Source: Dyadobacter endophyticus (GTDB lineage Bacteria > Bacteroidota > Bacteroidia > Cytophagales > Spirosomataceae). Taken from it: a stretch of DNA of 64,000 nucleotides. The stretch spans positions 2,914,426-2,978,425 of the forward strand of contig NZ_BMIA01000001.1 of NCBI RefSeq assembly GCF_014641595.1. Reading direction: 5' to 3'. A program made the translations under genes and the position numbers. Positions within the stretch are counted from its first letter, which is position 1; the number at the start of each line of letters is the position of its first letter. The notes under the pieces are model-generated. The model made no database searches, had not been told where the DNA came from, and saw only the letters and a program-made list of their open reading frames with translations. Positions 26,992 through 34,722 of this stretch are shown here, piece after piece.

Positions 26992-27327
26992 TTAATCTAT
27001 ATCTGAAGGCATTAGCTCTTTGAGCATTTCCTGCGACTGTTGCAGCTGGCGCACGTATATATTTTTTGCCAAATCAAGGAACTGGTAAACTTCCCGATCA
27101 TGGACATGGTAGTAGATGGTGGTTTTTTCCCTGCGGCTGCTCACAAACTTCATTGCACGCAGTTTAGCCAGATGCTGCGAGAGAATGGATTGCTCGGTTT
27201 GTATAATAACCTGCAATTCACTGACCGAAAGCGGGCCTTCTCTGAGCGCATCCAGGATCGCCAGCCGGACAGAATGTCCCAGCGTCTTGAAAAATTCCGC
27301 TTTATAAAGATGTAGTGGACTATCCAT
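26992..27327 (-). CDS. ArsR-family transcription regulator, probable dab regulator
   Basis: A 111-aa winged-helix repressor. LGHSVRLAILDALREGPLSV is helices 1-2; QTEQSILSQHLAKLRAMKFV is the recognition helix region; REKTTIYYHV is the wing. It lacks the cysteine metal motif of ArsR or SmtB (E-L-C-V-C is replaced by plain helix), so the signal is not arsenic or zinc through that site. It is first in the dab operon and likely controls it and itself. The A/T-rich region just upstream (27328-27375) holds a loose inverted repeat, GAACA...TGTTC, that could be its operator. Confidence 0.85.
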   Translation of the reverse strand: MDSPLHLYKAEFFKTLGHSVRLAILDALREGPLSVSELQVIIQTEQSILSQHLAKLRAMKFVSSRREKTTIYYHVHDREVYQFLDLAKNIYVRQLQQSQEMLKELMPSDID

Positions 27328-27778
27328 ATACTATTATATTAGAACATTCAAATATATAAATTTTTGTTCATTTTAAAAACTACCTTACTTCTGAGTATTT
27401 GCCGGACACCTATTAACACGTGCACAAGGCGTCAGTCGTAAGTTTGCCACGAATGGATTCTGACAGCTAAACCAGTCGTAGTTGGTGCTGTGTAATACGG
27501 AAGCTGTTCTGATTTTAAAAGAGTGGTTTTCCCGGCGGTATAAAATCGAGCTATATGTCGGTTGTGCGGGAAACCCTCAGCTGGACTTTTCCGAACTTTT
27601 GTTGCCAAGGGGTATGTGTCGGAATAGTTCATTGGGTACCTTTCGCTCGCGTCCAAAAAAGCAATAAATGAGATCTTTCCCAATCGCATAACATTTATCT
27701 GCTATTTCAGGGTTTCAATATGGAATATGTGCTCCAAATTGCTACTTTGCGATGTTTTTATAGCGCGTCCTATCGGCA
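27328..27778. other. Intergenic region between dab regulator and hybrid kinase
   Basis: About 450 bp. The first 50 bp are very A/T-rich and probably hold the arsR-dabAB promoter and operator. I find no convincing gene in the rest; short frames on both strands have random-looking products. The end should contain the kinase promoter; a TACTTTG close to the -7 consensus lies at about 27743. Confidence 0.5.
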
Positions 27779-29578
27779 TTGGCAACACTTAATTTCTACC
27801 AAAAGGTAATGGATAACCCACGCGGCTTGCAGGATCTTTGGGAAAAAGAGTTTGAAGCAAAGTCCATTTGGGGAAACAGGATATTTTGTTTCACGTTTGC
27901 GGTTTGTTACCCATCCACCTCGCTCCTCTATTACCTGAATGGCAATCCCAATTATCAGTCTATTTTCCTGATACAAATTACCTGTAGCAGCCTGGTAGCG
28001 CTGATCATTCTCCTGCATTTCAGAGAGAAGATAACTAGTCAGAACGCCTCTTTTTACAGCCGGATGTTAATGGTCATTTTCCATTCGTTTATCCTGGCCC
28101 GTTTTCAGACCCTTTATTACTATGATCTAAGTATTAATCTGACCCTACAACTTATTTTTTCGTTCTGGGTCCTGCGCTGGAAGTTTAATTATGCCCTGGC
28201 CAGTTCGGTAACCACAGTCTTGTTCTTTTCCCTTGCGCTGTATATCAATGGTGAGGATGTGCTGCTTCGTTTTTTGAAAGAGGGCGGTTTCTTCTACTTT
28301 CTGGGGCAAAGCGTTTTCCCTTTGGTTATGCAAATGCGCTATAACAAGCAGTACCGTGAATTTATTTATTTCCATAGCCTGCAAAGGCAAAACAAGGAAC
28401 TCGAAAAGCAAAACCTGCTTGCTAAGGAGGCAATGCAGGCAAAATCCGACTTCCTTTCCACCATGAGCCATGAGATCAGGACGCCCCTGAACGGCATCGT
28501 GGGCGTTATCCATTTGCTTCTGCAAGAGGATCTGAGAACAGATTTTCAGAAGGAGCTGGTCGGCACATTAAAGTTTTCCTCCGATCACCTGATGGCGGTG
28601 GTGAATGATGTGCTGGATTTCAATAAAATCAACTCCAATCATGTCAAACTTGCCAGAGAGCCGTTTAACCTTTCCTTTTTTCTTGAAAATCTTGAAAAAA
28701 CCTTCGTTCCGCGTGCTCAGGAGAAGGAACTGGATTTAATCTTTGAAATTGACCCGGCTTTGCCAGCACACCTGACCGGCGACCAGGTACGCCTGAACCA
28801 GATCATCACCAATTTGATCCATAATGCGATTAAATTTACTGAGAAAGGCTTTGTAAAGCTGACAGTTACAGAACTTAAAAGGGATGAAAGCCGGACATCG
28901 TTACACTTTGAAATCAGCGATTCAGGAATCGGCATTCCGCTGGAAGATCAATCTTCTATTTTCGACATCTTCGTACAAAGCAGTATGGAAGCCAAGAGAG
29001 GCAATCGCGGCACAGGGCTCGGACTGGCGATAACCAAAGAGCTTCTCCGACTTTTTGGGAGTGAAATAAGATTAGAAAGCGAGCAATGGCACGGATCGCG
29101 TTTTTCTTTTTGTATTGATTTCGAGTATTCCGATCAACAAGAGGTGGAAGAAAAACCGGTAGGCATAAAAGTTATCCTCCCGGAAGCAAGGGTTTTGGTC
29201 GTGGATGACAATGCTATTAATTTACTGTTTGCCACGAGTCTGCTTAAAAAAATAGGTTTGCAGTACGAGAAGGCCGAAAATGGCTGCGAAGCGGTTGAAA
29301 AATTCAATCACAATCACTACGATTTGGTGTTAATGGATCTTAAAATGCCGGTTATGGATGGTTTTGAGGCTACCCAGATCATCCGTGCCCAGGGCGCCCT
29401 TACACCCATCATCGCGCTGACGGCTTCAGCGTTTACCGACGAGCGTGACAAGGCATTATCGAACGGGTTTTCCGAATACCTGGTCAAGCCCTTTCTTCCG
29501 AACGAATTTTATGATGTTGTTTTTGCTTTTCTAAAAACGGAAGAGCAATCGCCAGCAAACGGCCTGCGACGGGAGTAA
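27779..29578 (+). CDS. Hybrid sensor histidine kinase with C-terminal receiver
   Basis: A 599-aa membrane kinase. The N-terminal ~190 residues form about six helices; then a short coiled coil (~192-222), the HisKA domain with phospho-His231 (STMSHEIRTPLNG), the HATPase domain (N-box NLIHNAIKFTEKG, G-boxes SDSGIGIP and RGTGLGLAI), and a receiver with Asp520 (LVLMDLKMPVMDG). The start is a TTG at 27779; an ATG at 27809 (MDNPRGLQDL) is equally possible. The last few residues after FLKTEE are encoded by sequence that is antisense to a truncated membrane-protein gene, so the 3' end seems to have been rebuilt by a rearrangement. No DNA-binding output is present. Confidence 0.92.
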   Translation: MATLNFYQKVMDNPRGLQDLWEKEFEAKSIWGNRIFCFTFAVCYPSTSLLYYLNGNPNYQSIFLIQITCSSLVALIILLHFREKITSQNASFYSRMLMVIFHSFILARFQTLYYYDLSINLTLQLIFSFWVLRWKFNYALASSVTTVLFFSLALYINGEDVLLRFLKEGGFFYFLGQSVFPLVMQMRYNKQYREFIYFHSLQRQNKELEKQNLLAKEAMQAKSDFLSTMSHEIRTPLNGIVGVIHLLLQEDLRTDFQKELVGTLKFSSDHLMAVVNDVLDFNKINSNHVKLAREPFNLSFFLENLEKTFVPRAQEKELDLIFEIDPALPAHLTGDQVRLNQIITNLIHNAIKFTEKGFVKLTVTELKRDESRTSLHFEISDSGIGIPLEDQSSIFDIFVQSSMEAKRGNRGTGLGLAITKELLRLFGSEIRLESEQWHGSRFSFCIDFEYSDQQEVEEKPVGIKVILPEARVLVVDDNAINLLFATSLLKKIGLQYEKAENGCEAVEKFNHNHYDLVLMDLKMPVMDGFEATQIIRAQGALTPIIALTASAFTDERDKALSNGFSEYLVKPFLPNEFYDVVFAFLKTEEQSPANGLRRE

Positions 29579-29642
29579 AGGAACCCGCCAGATGGGGAAC
29601 TCCGTGAAGTATCAAAAGAGCGAAAAGCAGGTAGCGTGGCAT
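29545..29642 (-). pseudogene. N-terminal remnant of the small membrane protein (paralogue of 19800)
   Basis: From an ATG at 29640-29642 on the minus strand the product reads MPRYLLFALLILHGVPHLAG then SFTPVAGR, nearly the same as the start of the intact gene at 20138. Similarity stops after about 33 residues, inside the end of the hybrid kinase gene. Upstream, the sequence from TAGTCAT to GGTTATCAACC is also shared with the intact locus, but the -7 region and half of the Crp/Fnr box are deleted. Confidence 0.75.
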
Positions 29643-29715
29643 ATTTTCGTAGTCATTTAAGAATCAATTGGTTATCAACCATGCAATCCGATCATACAAA
29701 GAACACAGGGGCACC

Positions 29716-30732
29716 TTAATGCATCGCAAGCTGGCCGGAATAGGTGCTTAAAAGGTCCAGATATTTTTTACATAAACCCAGCGCCTTCTGCCTGCTTTTA
29801 TCATTGGGTGCGGTCATGGCGGTCACTGCGAAAACCTTGGCCCTGATATTGGCCCTGAGGCATTTGTAGTAAACAAAAATCAGGTTGTCTGATTCGGTCT
29901 GAAAACAAGGAAAATCCTCGCAATAAAGCGAGAGAAACATTTCCGAAAGTGAATACTGCCCGAAGCATTCCAGATCCATGCAAAGGAATGCTATTTCATC
30001 GAGTACATCTATTTGCCGGAAGCGGTCGTTGTATTCGATGCAGTCGAACAGGATTGGCTTTTTATAAAGGAAGACATTCCCCGAATGCAAATCGCCGTGA
30101 AGGTCCCTTCGAAAACCCAGTCGAACCCTTTCGTTCATACGAGGTAAATAGGTGGTCAAAAACTGCGTACTTAGCGCTACCGCATGCTCGATAAGCTTGC
30201 CAAATGCAGTGCCCAGATGTTCTGCCACAAACCCGCTCACCGTGGTAATGTCATCAAAGGTTGCCACCATCTCACTGAGCTGCAATGGTAGTGAAACAAC
30301 CTCAGCGCTCCGGTGAAATGATGCAACCAGTTTTGCCAGAGAGACAATATGGGTGCTTTCTACTTTTCCGGCGGCCAGCATCGCATCCATTTTCCGCGCA
30401 GACGAGAGCCGTCGCATCATCACCGCATAGTCAACAATTTCGCTTCCGGCCCCGCCGATACAAAAAGTATTACCTCCCCTTCCAACCGGAAGCACACCCT
30501 GATAAATAGGTGAAAAACGCCGGTTGACTTCCAGTTCCTTCTCACAGGCTAGTTTTCGAGCCTGAATTGTCGAAAAATCCAGGAATGAAAGTTTAACAGG
30601 CTTTTTGATCTTAAAGACCCTATTGCCACTAAGTAAAACCCAGGAGATATGCGTCTGCAACAGAGAAGCATTTAACGGCATTCCCTGAAAGCTGCCCTCC
30701 TGGGCGAGACTATTGATTTCAAGGCTTTCCAT
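29716..30732 (-). CDS. APH-like kinase (COG2187), N-terminal half of Rv2004c-type protein
   Basis: A 338-aa protein of the aminoglycoside-phosphotransferase-like fold. An HTHISWVLLSGNRVFKIKKP start gives the nucleotide loop and lysine, FRRDLHGDLHSGNVFLY is the catalytic loop (Brenner-type HGDLHSGN), and LFDCIEYND is the metal-binding Asp region. In many bacteria this domain is fused to a P-loop kinase; here the P-loop part is the separate gene at 30719, and the two overlap by 14 bases. In Mycobacterium tuberculosis the fused form Rv2004c belongs to the DosR regulon. The substrate is unknown. Promoter with a Crp/Fnr-type box at 31282. Confidence 0.88.
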   Translation of the reverse strand: MESLEINSLAQEGSFQGMPLNASLLQTHISWVLLSGNRVFKIKKPVKLSFLDFSTIQARKLACEKELEVNRRFSPIYQGVLPVGRGGNTFCIGGAGSEIVDYAVMMRRLSSARKMDAMLAAGKVESTHIVSLAKLVASFHRSAEVVSLPLQLSEMVATFDDITTVSGFVAEHLGTAFGKLIEHAVALSTQFLTTYLPRMNERVRLGFRRDLHGDLHSGNVFLYKKPILFDCIEYNDRFRQIDVLDEIAFLCMDLECFGQYSLSEMFLSLYCEDFPCFQTESDNLIFVYYKCLRANIRAKVFAVTAMTAPNDKSRQKALGLCKKYLDLLSTYSGQLAMH

Positions 30733-31225
30733 TAGTGACGGTTAAATAATCCACTGCCGCCGTCAGCATCTGTTCAATATTGTCGGCTTCAGATTGCAAC
30801 CGAAGATGTGGCTGGGTAAACTTCTCAAACTGAGCCTTCATGGTCTGATACACCCCCAGATCAGCTTCGCTGTCGGTTCTTGGCCGTGACAGCCGCTCTT
30901 TCACGAGTGCCTCAGAAGCCACGATCACAATGAACCGGACCGGACACTGGTTTTGCAGGGCAGCCTGGGTAAATAGCTCGCGCATAGTATGATGATAAAA
31001 TGTAGCGTCCAACACCACGTCTCTCCCCTGCCTGGCTAAGGTCACGGCCCTTTCAGCCATGTGCTGGTATATCCGAAGCTTATCTTCGAAAGAGTACCTG
31101 CCCGTAGCCAGCAACGCTTTACGAACCCGGTCACTATTGATGTACTCCGCATTCAGCTTCGCGGCAAGGCGGGAAGCAAAAAAACTCTTGCCTGATCCAG
31201 GCAATCCACAGACGAGAATCATCAT
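30719..31225 (-). CDS. P-loop (AAA/zeta-toxin-like) kinase, C-terminal half of Rv2004c-type protein
   Basis: A 168-aa kinase of COG0645. The Walker A motif is GLPGSGKS (7-14), NSDRVRK is the following substrate or Mg contact, DVVLDATFYHHTMR is a Walker B-like strand, and the Arg-rich lid is near LSRPRTDSEAD. It overlaps the APH-like kinase start by 14 bases, so both are made together, and is first in the operon. It likely phosphorylates a small molecule or nucleotide. The gene begins 57 bases from a Crp/Fnr-type box shared with the divergent HtrA gene. Confidence 0.88.
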   Translation of the reverse strand: MMILVCGLPGSGKSFFASRLAAKLNAEYINSDRVRKALLATGRYSFEDKLRIYQHMAERAVTLARQGRDVVLDATFYHHTMRELFTQAALQNQCPVRFIVIVASEALVKERLSRPRTDSEADLGVYQTMKAQFEKFTQPHLRLQSEADNIEQMLTAAVDYLTVTNGKP

Positions 31226-31250
31226 AATTTCTTCCTTTACAACTCATTGA

Positions 31251-31293
31251 TAAATATCGCGCAGCCCAATGCGAATCTGGCTGACAATGGTCA
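31251..31293 (-). promoter_or_regulatory. Crp/Fnr-type box and -7 element of the kinase pair
   Basis: TGAC-AATG-GTCA lies at 31282-31293 and, on the minus strand, GATATTTA (4 of 6 positions) at 31251-31258. The centres are 33 bp apart. The same box may also serve the divergent HtrA gene at 31369. Confidence 0.6.
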
Positions 31294-31368
31294 TCTTTTG
31301 CACCAGCATTGATCAGAAAAATAATGCGGCCATATTAAAAACTTTACCACTAAAGAAGGCTTTTAAAA

Positions 31369-32580
31369 ATGTGCCAGAATATGAACCCGGGTCGCATTAA
31401 TCGAAAAACATTCAGGTGGCTTTATGCCATGATTCTTTGTGTGCTGCTATCTGCCTGCAAAGGCCAGGGCCAGCAAATAGAAAGGCCAGATGAGAAAATC
31501 CCGCTCCAATCATTTGCTTCAAAACAATTACTTGCAAGGGGCAAAACAACCCAGCGTACGAGGGAGGGCGGTATGCGCAGTTTCAATTTCAGGTACGCAG
31601 CCCAACGCGCCATACAATCAACTGTCCAGATTAAAACGAGCTACATAAAAGAGATCCCGAAAGCAATTCCGGATTTCTACTTTGATTTTTTCGATAAAGA
31701 TGTGGTCGGGCCTTACAAACATCCCACCGCCGACCGCCTCGGGGACGGAAGTGGCTCTGCGTCAGGGGTCCTGATCAGTGAAGACGGCTACATTGTCACC
31801 AATTATCATGTCATTGAAGGAGCCGACAAAATTGAAGTCCTACTCAGCGATAGCCGGTGGTATGCCGCACGAATCATTGGGACAGACAAGGCAACCGATC
31901 TCGCTTTACTTAGCATCAATGAAAGCGGATTACCATTTCTGCAATTCGGCAATTCCGATTCTCTGATGACCGGTGACATAGCGCTTATTGCCGGGAACCC
32001 TTTGAACTTTACCTCCACCGTAACACAAGGCATCATTAGCTTCAAAGCGCGAAATATTGCTCAAAAAAGCGCTCATTGGGTATTGCAATCCTTCATTCAG
32101 ACCGACGGCGTTGTCAATATAGGCAACAGCGGCGGAGCGCTCGTAGATCTGGACGGTAGATTAACAGGTATCATCACCGCTATTGCATCACCCAATGGCG
32201 TATACGCGGGCTACTCGTTCGCAATACCGGTTGAGGTGGTCAAAAAAACGGCCGACGATTTGCTGAATTATGGTAAGGCCAGACGGGGAAGCTTTGGCAT
32301 TGGAACTTCTGAAATGGACCCAGCCAAAGCAGCCGAGCTCAATAATCAGCTTGTTGCAGGACTACTAATTGAAGATATTGAGAATGCCGGGCCAGCCCGC
32401 GCGGCTGGGTTGGAGCCCGGGGATATCATCATTGCGTTGGACAATGTTCAGATAGCATCTACGGCCCAGCTCAGCGAATGGATTGCCCGGTCACACCCCG
32501 GACAAAAAGTCACGATCACCTTCGTCAGGAACGGCACCAGACATCACACCAGGCTTCAACTGGAGAGTCAGGCCGACTGA
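31369..32580 (+). CDS. HtrA/DegP-type serine protease lipoprotein with one PDZ domain
   Basis: A 403-aa envelope protease. The signal peptide (RWLYAMILCVLLSAC) has a lipobox with Cys30. The trypsin-like domain shows His147 (NYHVIEG), Asp177 (KATDLALL) and Ser254 (GNSGGALVD), so it should be active. A single PDZ domain follows (~310-400; AGLEPGDIIIALDNVQI). An alternative ATG is at 31381. It degrades or refolds damaged periplasmic proteins. It is divergent from the kinase pair and shares its Crp/Fnr-type box. A lipid-anchored form with one PDZ is less common than soluble two-PDZ DegP. Confidence 0.92.
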   Translation: MCQNMNPGRINRKTFRWLYAMILCVLLSACKGQGQQIERPDEKIPLQSFASKQLLARGKTTQRTREGGMRSFNFRYAAQRAIQSTVQIKTSYIKEIPKAIPDFYFDFFDKDVVGPYKHPTADRLGDGSGSASGVLISEDGYIVTNYHVIEGADKIEVLLSDSRWYAARIIGTDKATDLALLSINESGLPFLQFGNSDSLMTGDIALIAGNPLNFTSTVTQGIISFKARNIAQKSAHWVLQSFIQTDGVVNIGNSGGALVDLDGRLTGIITAIASPNGVYAGYSFAIPVEVVKKTADDLLNYGKARRGSFGIGTSEMDPAKAAELNNQLVAGLLIEDIENAGPARAAGLEPGDIIIALDNVQIASTAQLSEWIARSHPGQKVTITFVRNGTRHHTRLQLESQAD

Positions 32581-32655
32581 ATGACCGGGTAAGCACAGCC
32601 AGCTGCTTTCACACTCGAGCAGTACGCATACGCTCCCCGACACAAGACAAGGCAC

Positions 32656-32720
32656 TGACGCTAATCATATCACGCATTGATCACCATCGCTAATCACCCA
32701 AAGTCAGCCCTGTATTTTTA
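32656..32720 (+). promoter_or_regulatory. Crp/Fnr-type box and -7 element of the 32753 USP
   Basis: TGAC-GCTA-ATCA lies at 32656-32667 and TATTTTTA (5 of 6 positions of TAnnTTTG) at 32713-32720. The centres are 55 bp apart. Confidence 0.62.
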
Positions 32721-32752
32721 ATCAATATTGTTTCACAAACACGCATCCGACC

Positions 32753-33589
32753 ATGAAGAAAATCATCGCCGCCATTGATGGGTTAAAGTACTCAGAAAGC
32801 ACAGCTGAGTACGCCGCCCAACTGACCCGGGAGACCCACTCGCATTTGGTAGGGGTTTTTAACGAGGACAAAAATTATCATAGCTATTCTATTTACGATC
32901 TCTCACTGGAAGACGCAGTCGAGGAAAACATCACTCGCACGCTGGACGAACACGATAAAATGGTCCAGGACAATGCCGTCTCACAGTTCACGGAAACCTG
33001 TCAATCCGCCCGGATTAATTTCAATATCCATCATGGCAAGAGCGCAGCCATGCCGCAATTGTTACATGAAAGTCTGTATGCGGACCTGATGATCATCTGT
33101 AAAAAAGAAACATTTTCCCGCTTCGATCAGGATGTACCGACAAGCTTTGTGAGACACCTGCTGGAAAATGCGGAGTGCCCTGTGGTGGTCGTACCCCAGC
33201 AATTCGAAAATATCGAAAAAGTAGTGCTGCTTTACGACGGAGGCCCTGCCTCGGTACATGCGATCAAAATGTTCAGCTACTTACTTCCGACTCTTGGCAA
33301 AATGCCTGTTGAAGTGCTGACGGTTAAACCCTATCATCTTGATTTGCATTTACCCGAAAACCGGTTGATGAAAGAGTTCATGAAGCGGCATTTTCCGGAG
33401 GCATCCTACAAAGTAGTCCACGGCGAACCGGTTGCTGAAATTATAAAGCATCTCAAAAATAAACGCCAGGATGAACTTGTGGTCCTGGGCGCCTTCCAAC
33501 GATCAATGGTTTCCCGCTGGCTTCGCGTCGATATGGCCGACCATTTGATGGCGCAGCTCAAGACACCCCTTTTCATCGCCCATCGCTAG
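32753..33589 (+). CDS. Universal stress protein, tandem domains with degenerate ATP motif
   Basis: A 278-aa protein with two UspA-like halves. The first starts KKIIAAIDGLKYSESTAEYA and the second has YDGGPASVHAIKMFSYLLP, which also occurs as YDGNAAAVHSIKQFSYLFP in the USP at 5525, so these are close paralogues. The usual glycine-rich ATP loop is absent from the second half (GAFQRSMVSRWLR), so nucleotide binding is doubtful. It is followed after 42 bases by a proline-rich/lipoprotein fusion. It has its own Crp/Fnr-type promoter. Confidence 0.92.
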   Translation: MKKIIAAIDGLKYSESTAEYAAQLTRETHSHLVGVFNEDKNYHSYSIYDLSLEDAVEENITRTLDEHDKMVQDNAVSQFTETCQSARINFNIHHGKSAAMPQLLHESLYADLMIICKKETFSRFDQDVPTSFVRHLLENAECPVVVVPQQFENIEKVVLLYDGGPASVHAIKMFSYLLPTLGKMPVEVLTVKPYHLDLHLPENRLMKEFMKRHFPEASYKVVHGEPVAEIIKHLKNKRQDELVVLGAFQRSMVSRWLRVDMADHLMAQLKTPLFIAHR

Positions 33590-33631
33590 CATGGAACAAG
33601 ATCTGATTATGCACCATTAACCTATCTTCAA

Positions 33632-34282
33632 ATGAAAAATATCCTGATTATCAATCCTGAAATCGGCGGCCAGCCGGCAAAGCCCGAATTCATACCGGAC
33701 GCACCAGTCCGGCCGCAAATTCCCTATGAACCTGAGATAGTTCCCGAGACTGAGCCACGTCCGTTAACACAACCGGAAGAAATACCTCCACGCAAAGAAG
33801 GTAGATCCACGGTGGCTTCGGTTGGTGGCCTTGTGCGGAAATCATTCAACCAGGCGCCTTCAAAGGCACATCAACCGTCCTCTTATTTTGCATTCCTGGT
33901 TTTAGTAATGGCAATGCTTTCATCTTGCGTCAAAGATCACCAAATCCCGGCCTCTCAGATTGAAAGACGAACATTGCCGTTTAGTCCGGCAACGCAATCA
34001 ACCGTTTTCAGAATGGAGGCCAGCCAACTTGGAGATCAGCCGATTATTGAGCACGGGGTGGTATTTACCGCCTATTTCCGAGGCGTGGGAAATCATAATC
34101 AGCTACCCACCATCAGCGACAACAAGGTTGTTTTTGACAAGAAGCTGACCCTGGGTACCAATGAATATTCTTACATGAAAGATATCATTGCGGGAAGGAC
34201 TTTCTTCTATTACAGGGCATATGCAATTCTGGGAGATAATTCTGTCGTATACGCAAACCGGCTGAGCTATACTATTGAGTAG
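33632..34282 (+). CDS. Proline-rich N-terminus fused in frame to a lipoprotein
   Basis: A 216-aa product made of two unlike parts. Residues 1-56 are a Pro/Glu-rich tract (IPDAPVRPQIPYEPEIVPET...) like the small proline-rich proteins often found beside USPs in Bacteroidota. After a basic linker a complete lipoprotein signal core appears inside the protein (FAFLVLVMAMLSSC, cysteine near residue 98), followed by a beta-rich domain of unknown function (VVFTAYFRGV, then FFYYRAYAILG). The whole frame is open, so an in-frame fusion or a missed internal start is likely. If translated as one piece the topology would be odd. Probably co-transcribed with the USP upstream. Confidence 0.65.
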   Translation: MKNILIINPEIGGQPAKPEFIPDAPVRPQIPYEPEIVPETEPRPLTQPEEIPPRKEGRSTVASVGGLVRKSFNQAPSKAHQPSSYFAFLVLVMAMLSSCVKDHQIPASQIERRTLPFSPATQSTVFRMEASQLGDQPIIEHGVVFTAYFRGVGNHNQLPTISDNKVVFDKKLTLGTNEYSYMKDIIAGRTFFYYRAYAILGDNSVVYANRLSYTIE

Positions 34283-34357
34283 TCGTACAGGAGCAGCCAG
34301 CGAGCTTCGTCTAGCTGATGGCGATTGAAATCCGGGTTGTGTTATACCCGCAAAATT

Positions 34358-34660
34358 TCACATCCTATTTCCCCTCAAGTAGGGACACGGAAAGGTCAAA
34401 TAGTTCACAACATTCCTGACGCCAAAAATATTTATGGTGTCCTGGTAAGCCATATTCCGCTCGTTTTCGGAATTGACAGCACCTTCAAGGTAAACAGTGC
34501 GATTCAAGACCCTGACGGATATTTTGGCGGTGTCGATCAGACAATCCCCATGCAGGATCTCAGACACCCTCTCGGCCAGTTCAGAATCAACCTCAGCATC
34601 CGCGCCGATCGATGAAACAGGGTCCTCGTTGTGCACAATATCTGTTTTGTCATTTCTCAT
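34358..34660 (-). CDS. BON-domain protein
   Basis: A 100-aa protein; the ATG at 34660 is preferred. The frame extends to a GTG at 34726 that overlaps the ADH stop, but that start has poor spacing to a ribosome site. The BON core is VDSELAERVSEILHGD, then VRVLNRTVYLEGAVNSENER and FGVRNVVNYLTF. There is no signal peptide with the preferred start. It follows the zinc ADH in the same orientation, so it shares the ADH promoter. This is the second single BON-domain gene in the window (the first is at 7515). Confidence 0.8.
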   Translation of the reverse strand: MRNDKTDIVHNEDPVSSIGADAEVDSELAERVSEILHGDCLIDTAKISVRVLNRTVYLEGAVNSENERNMAYQDTINIFGVRNVVNYLTFPCPYLRGNRM

Positions 34661-34722
34661 CTTTCGCTTTACTATTCGATCTTCCCTACCACCAGCAAAC
34701 AAGATTATGCATAAACTCGGTA

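Noticed and set aside
27432..27689. 85-codon minus-strand frame between arsR and the hybrid kinase
   Set aside because: Random-looking product, no ribosome site and no neighbour logic.
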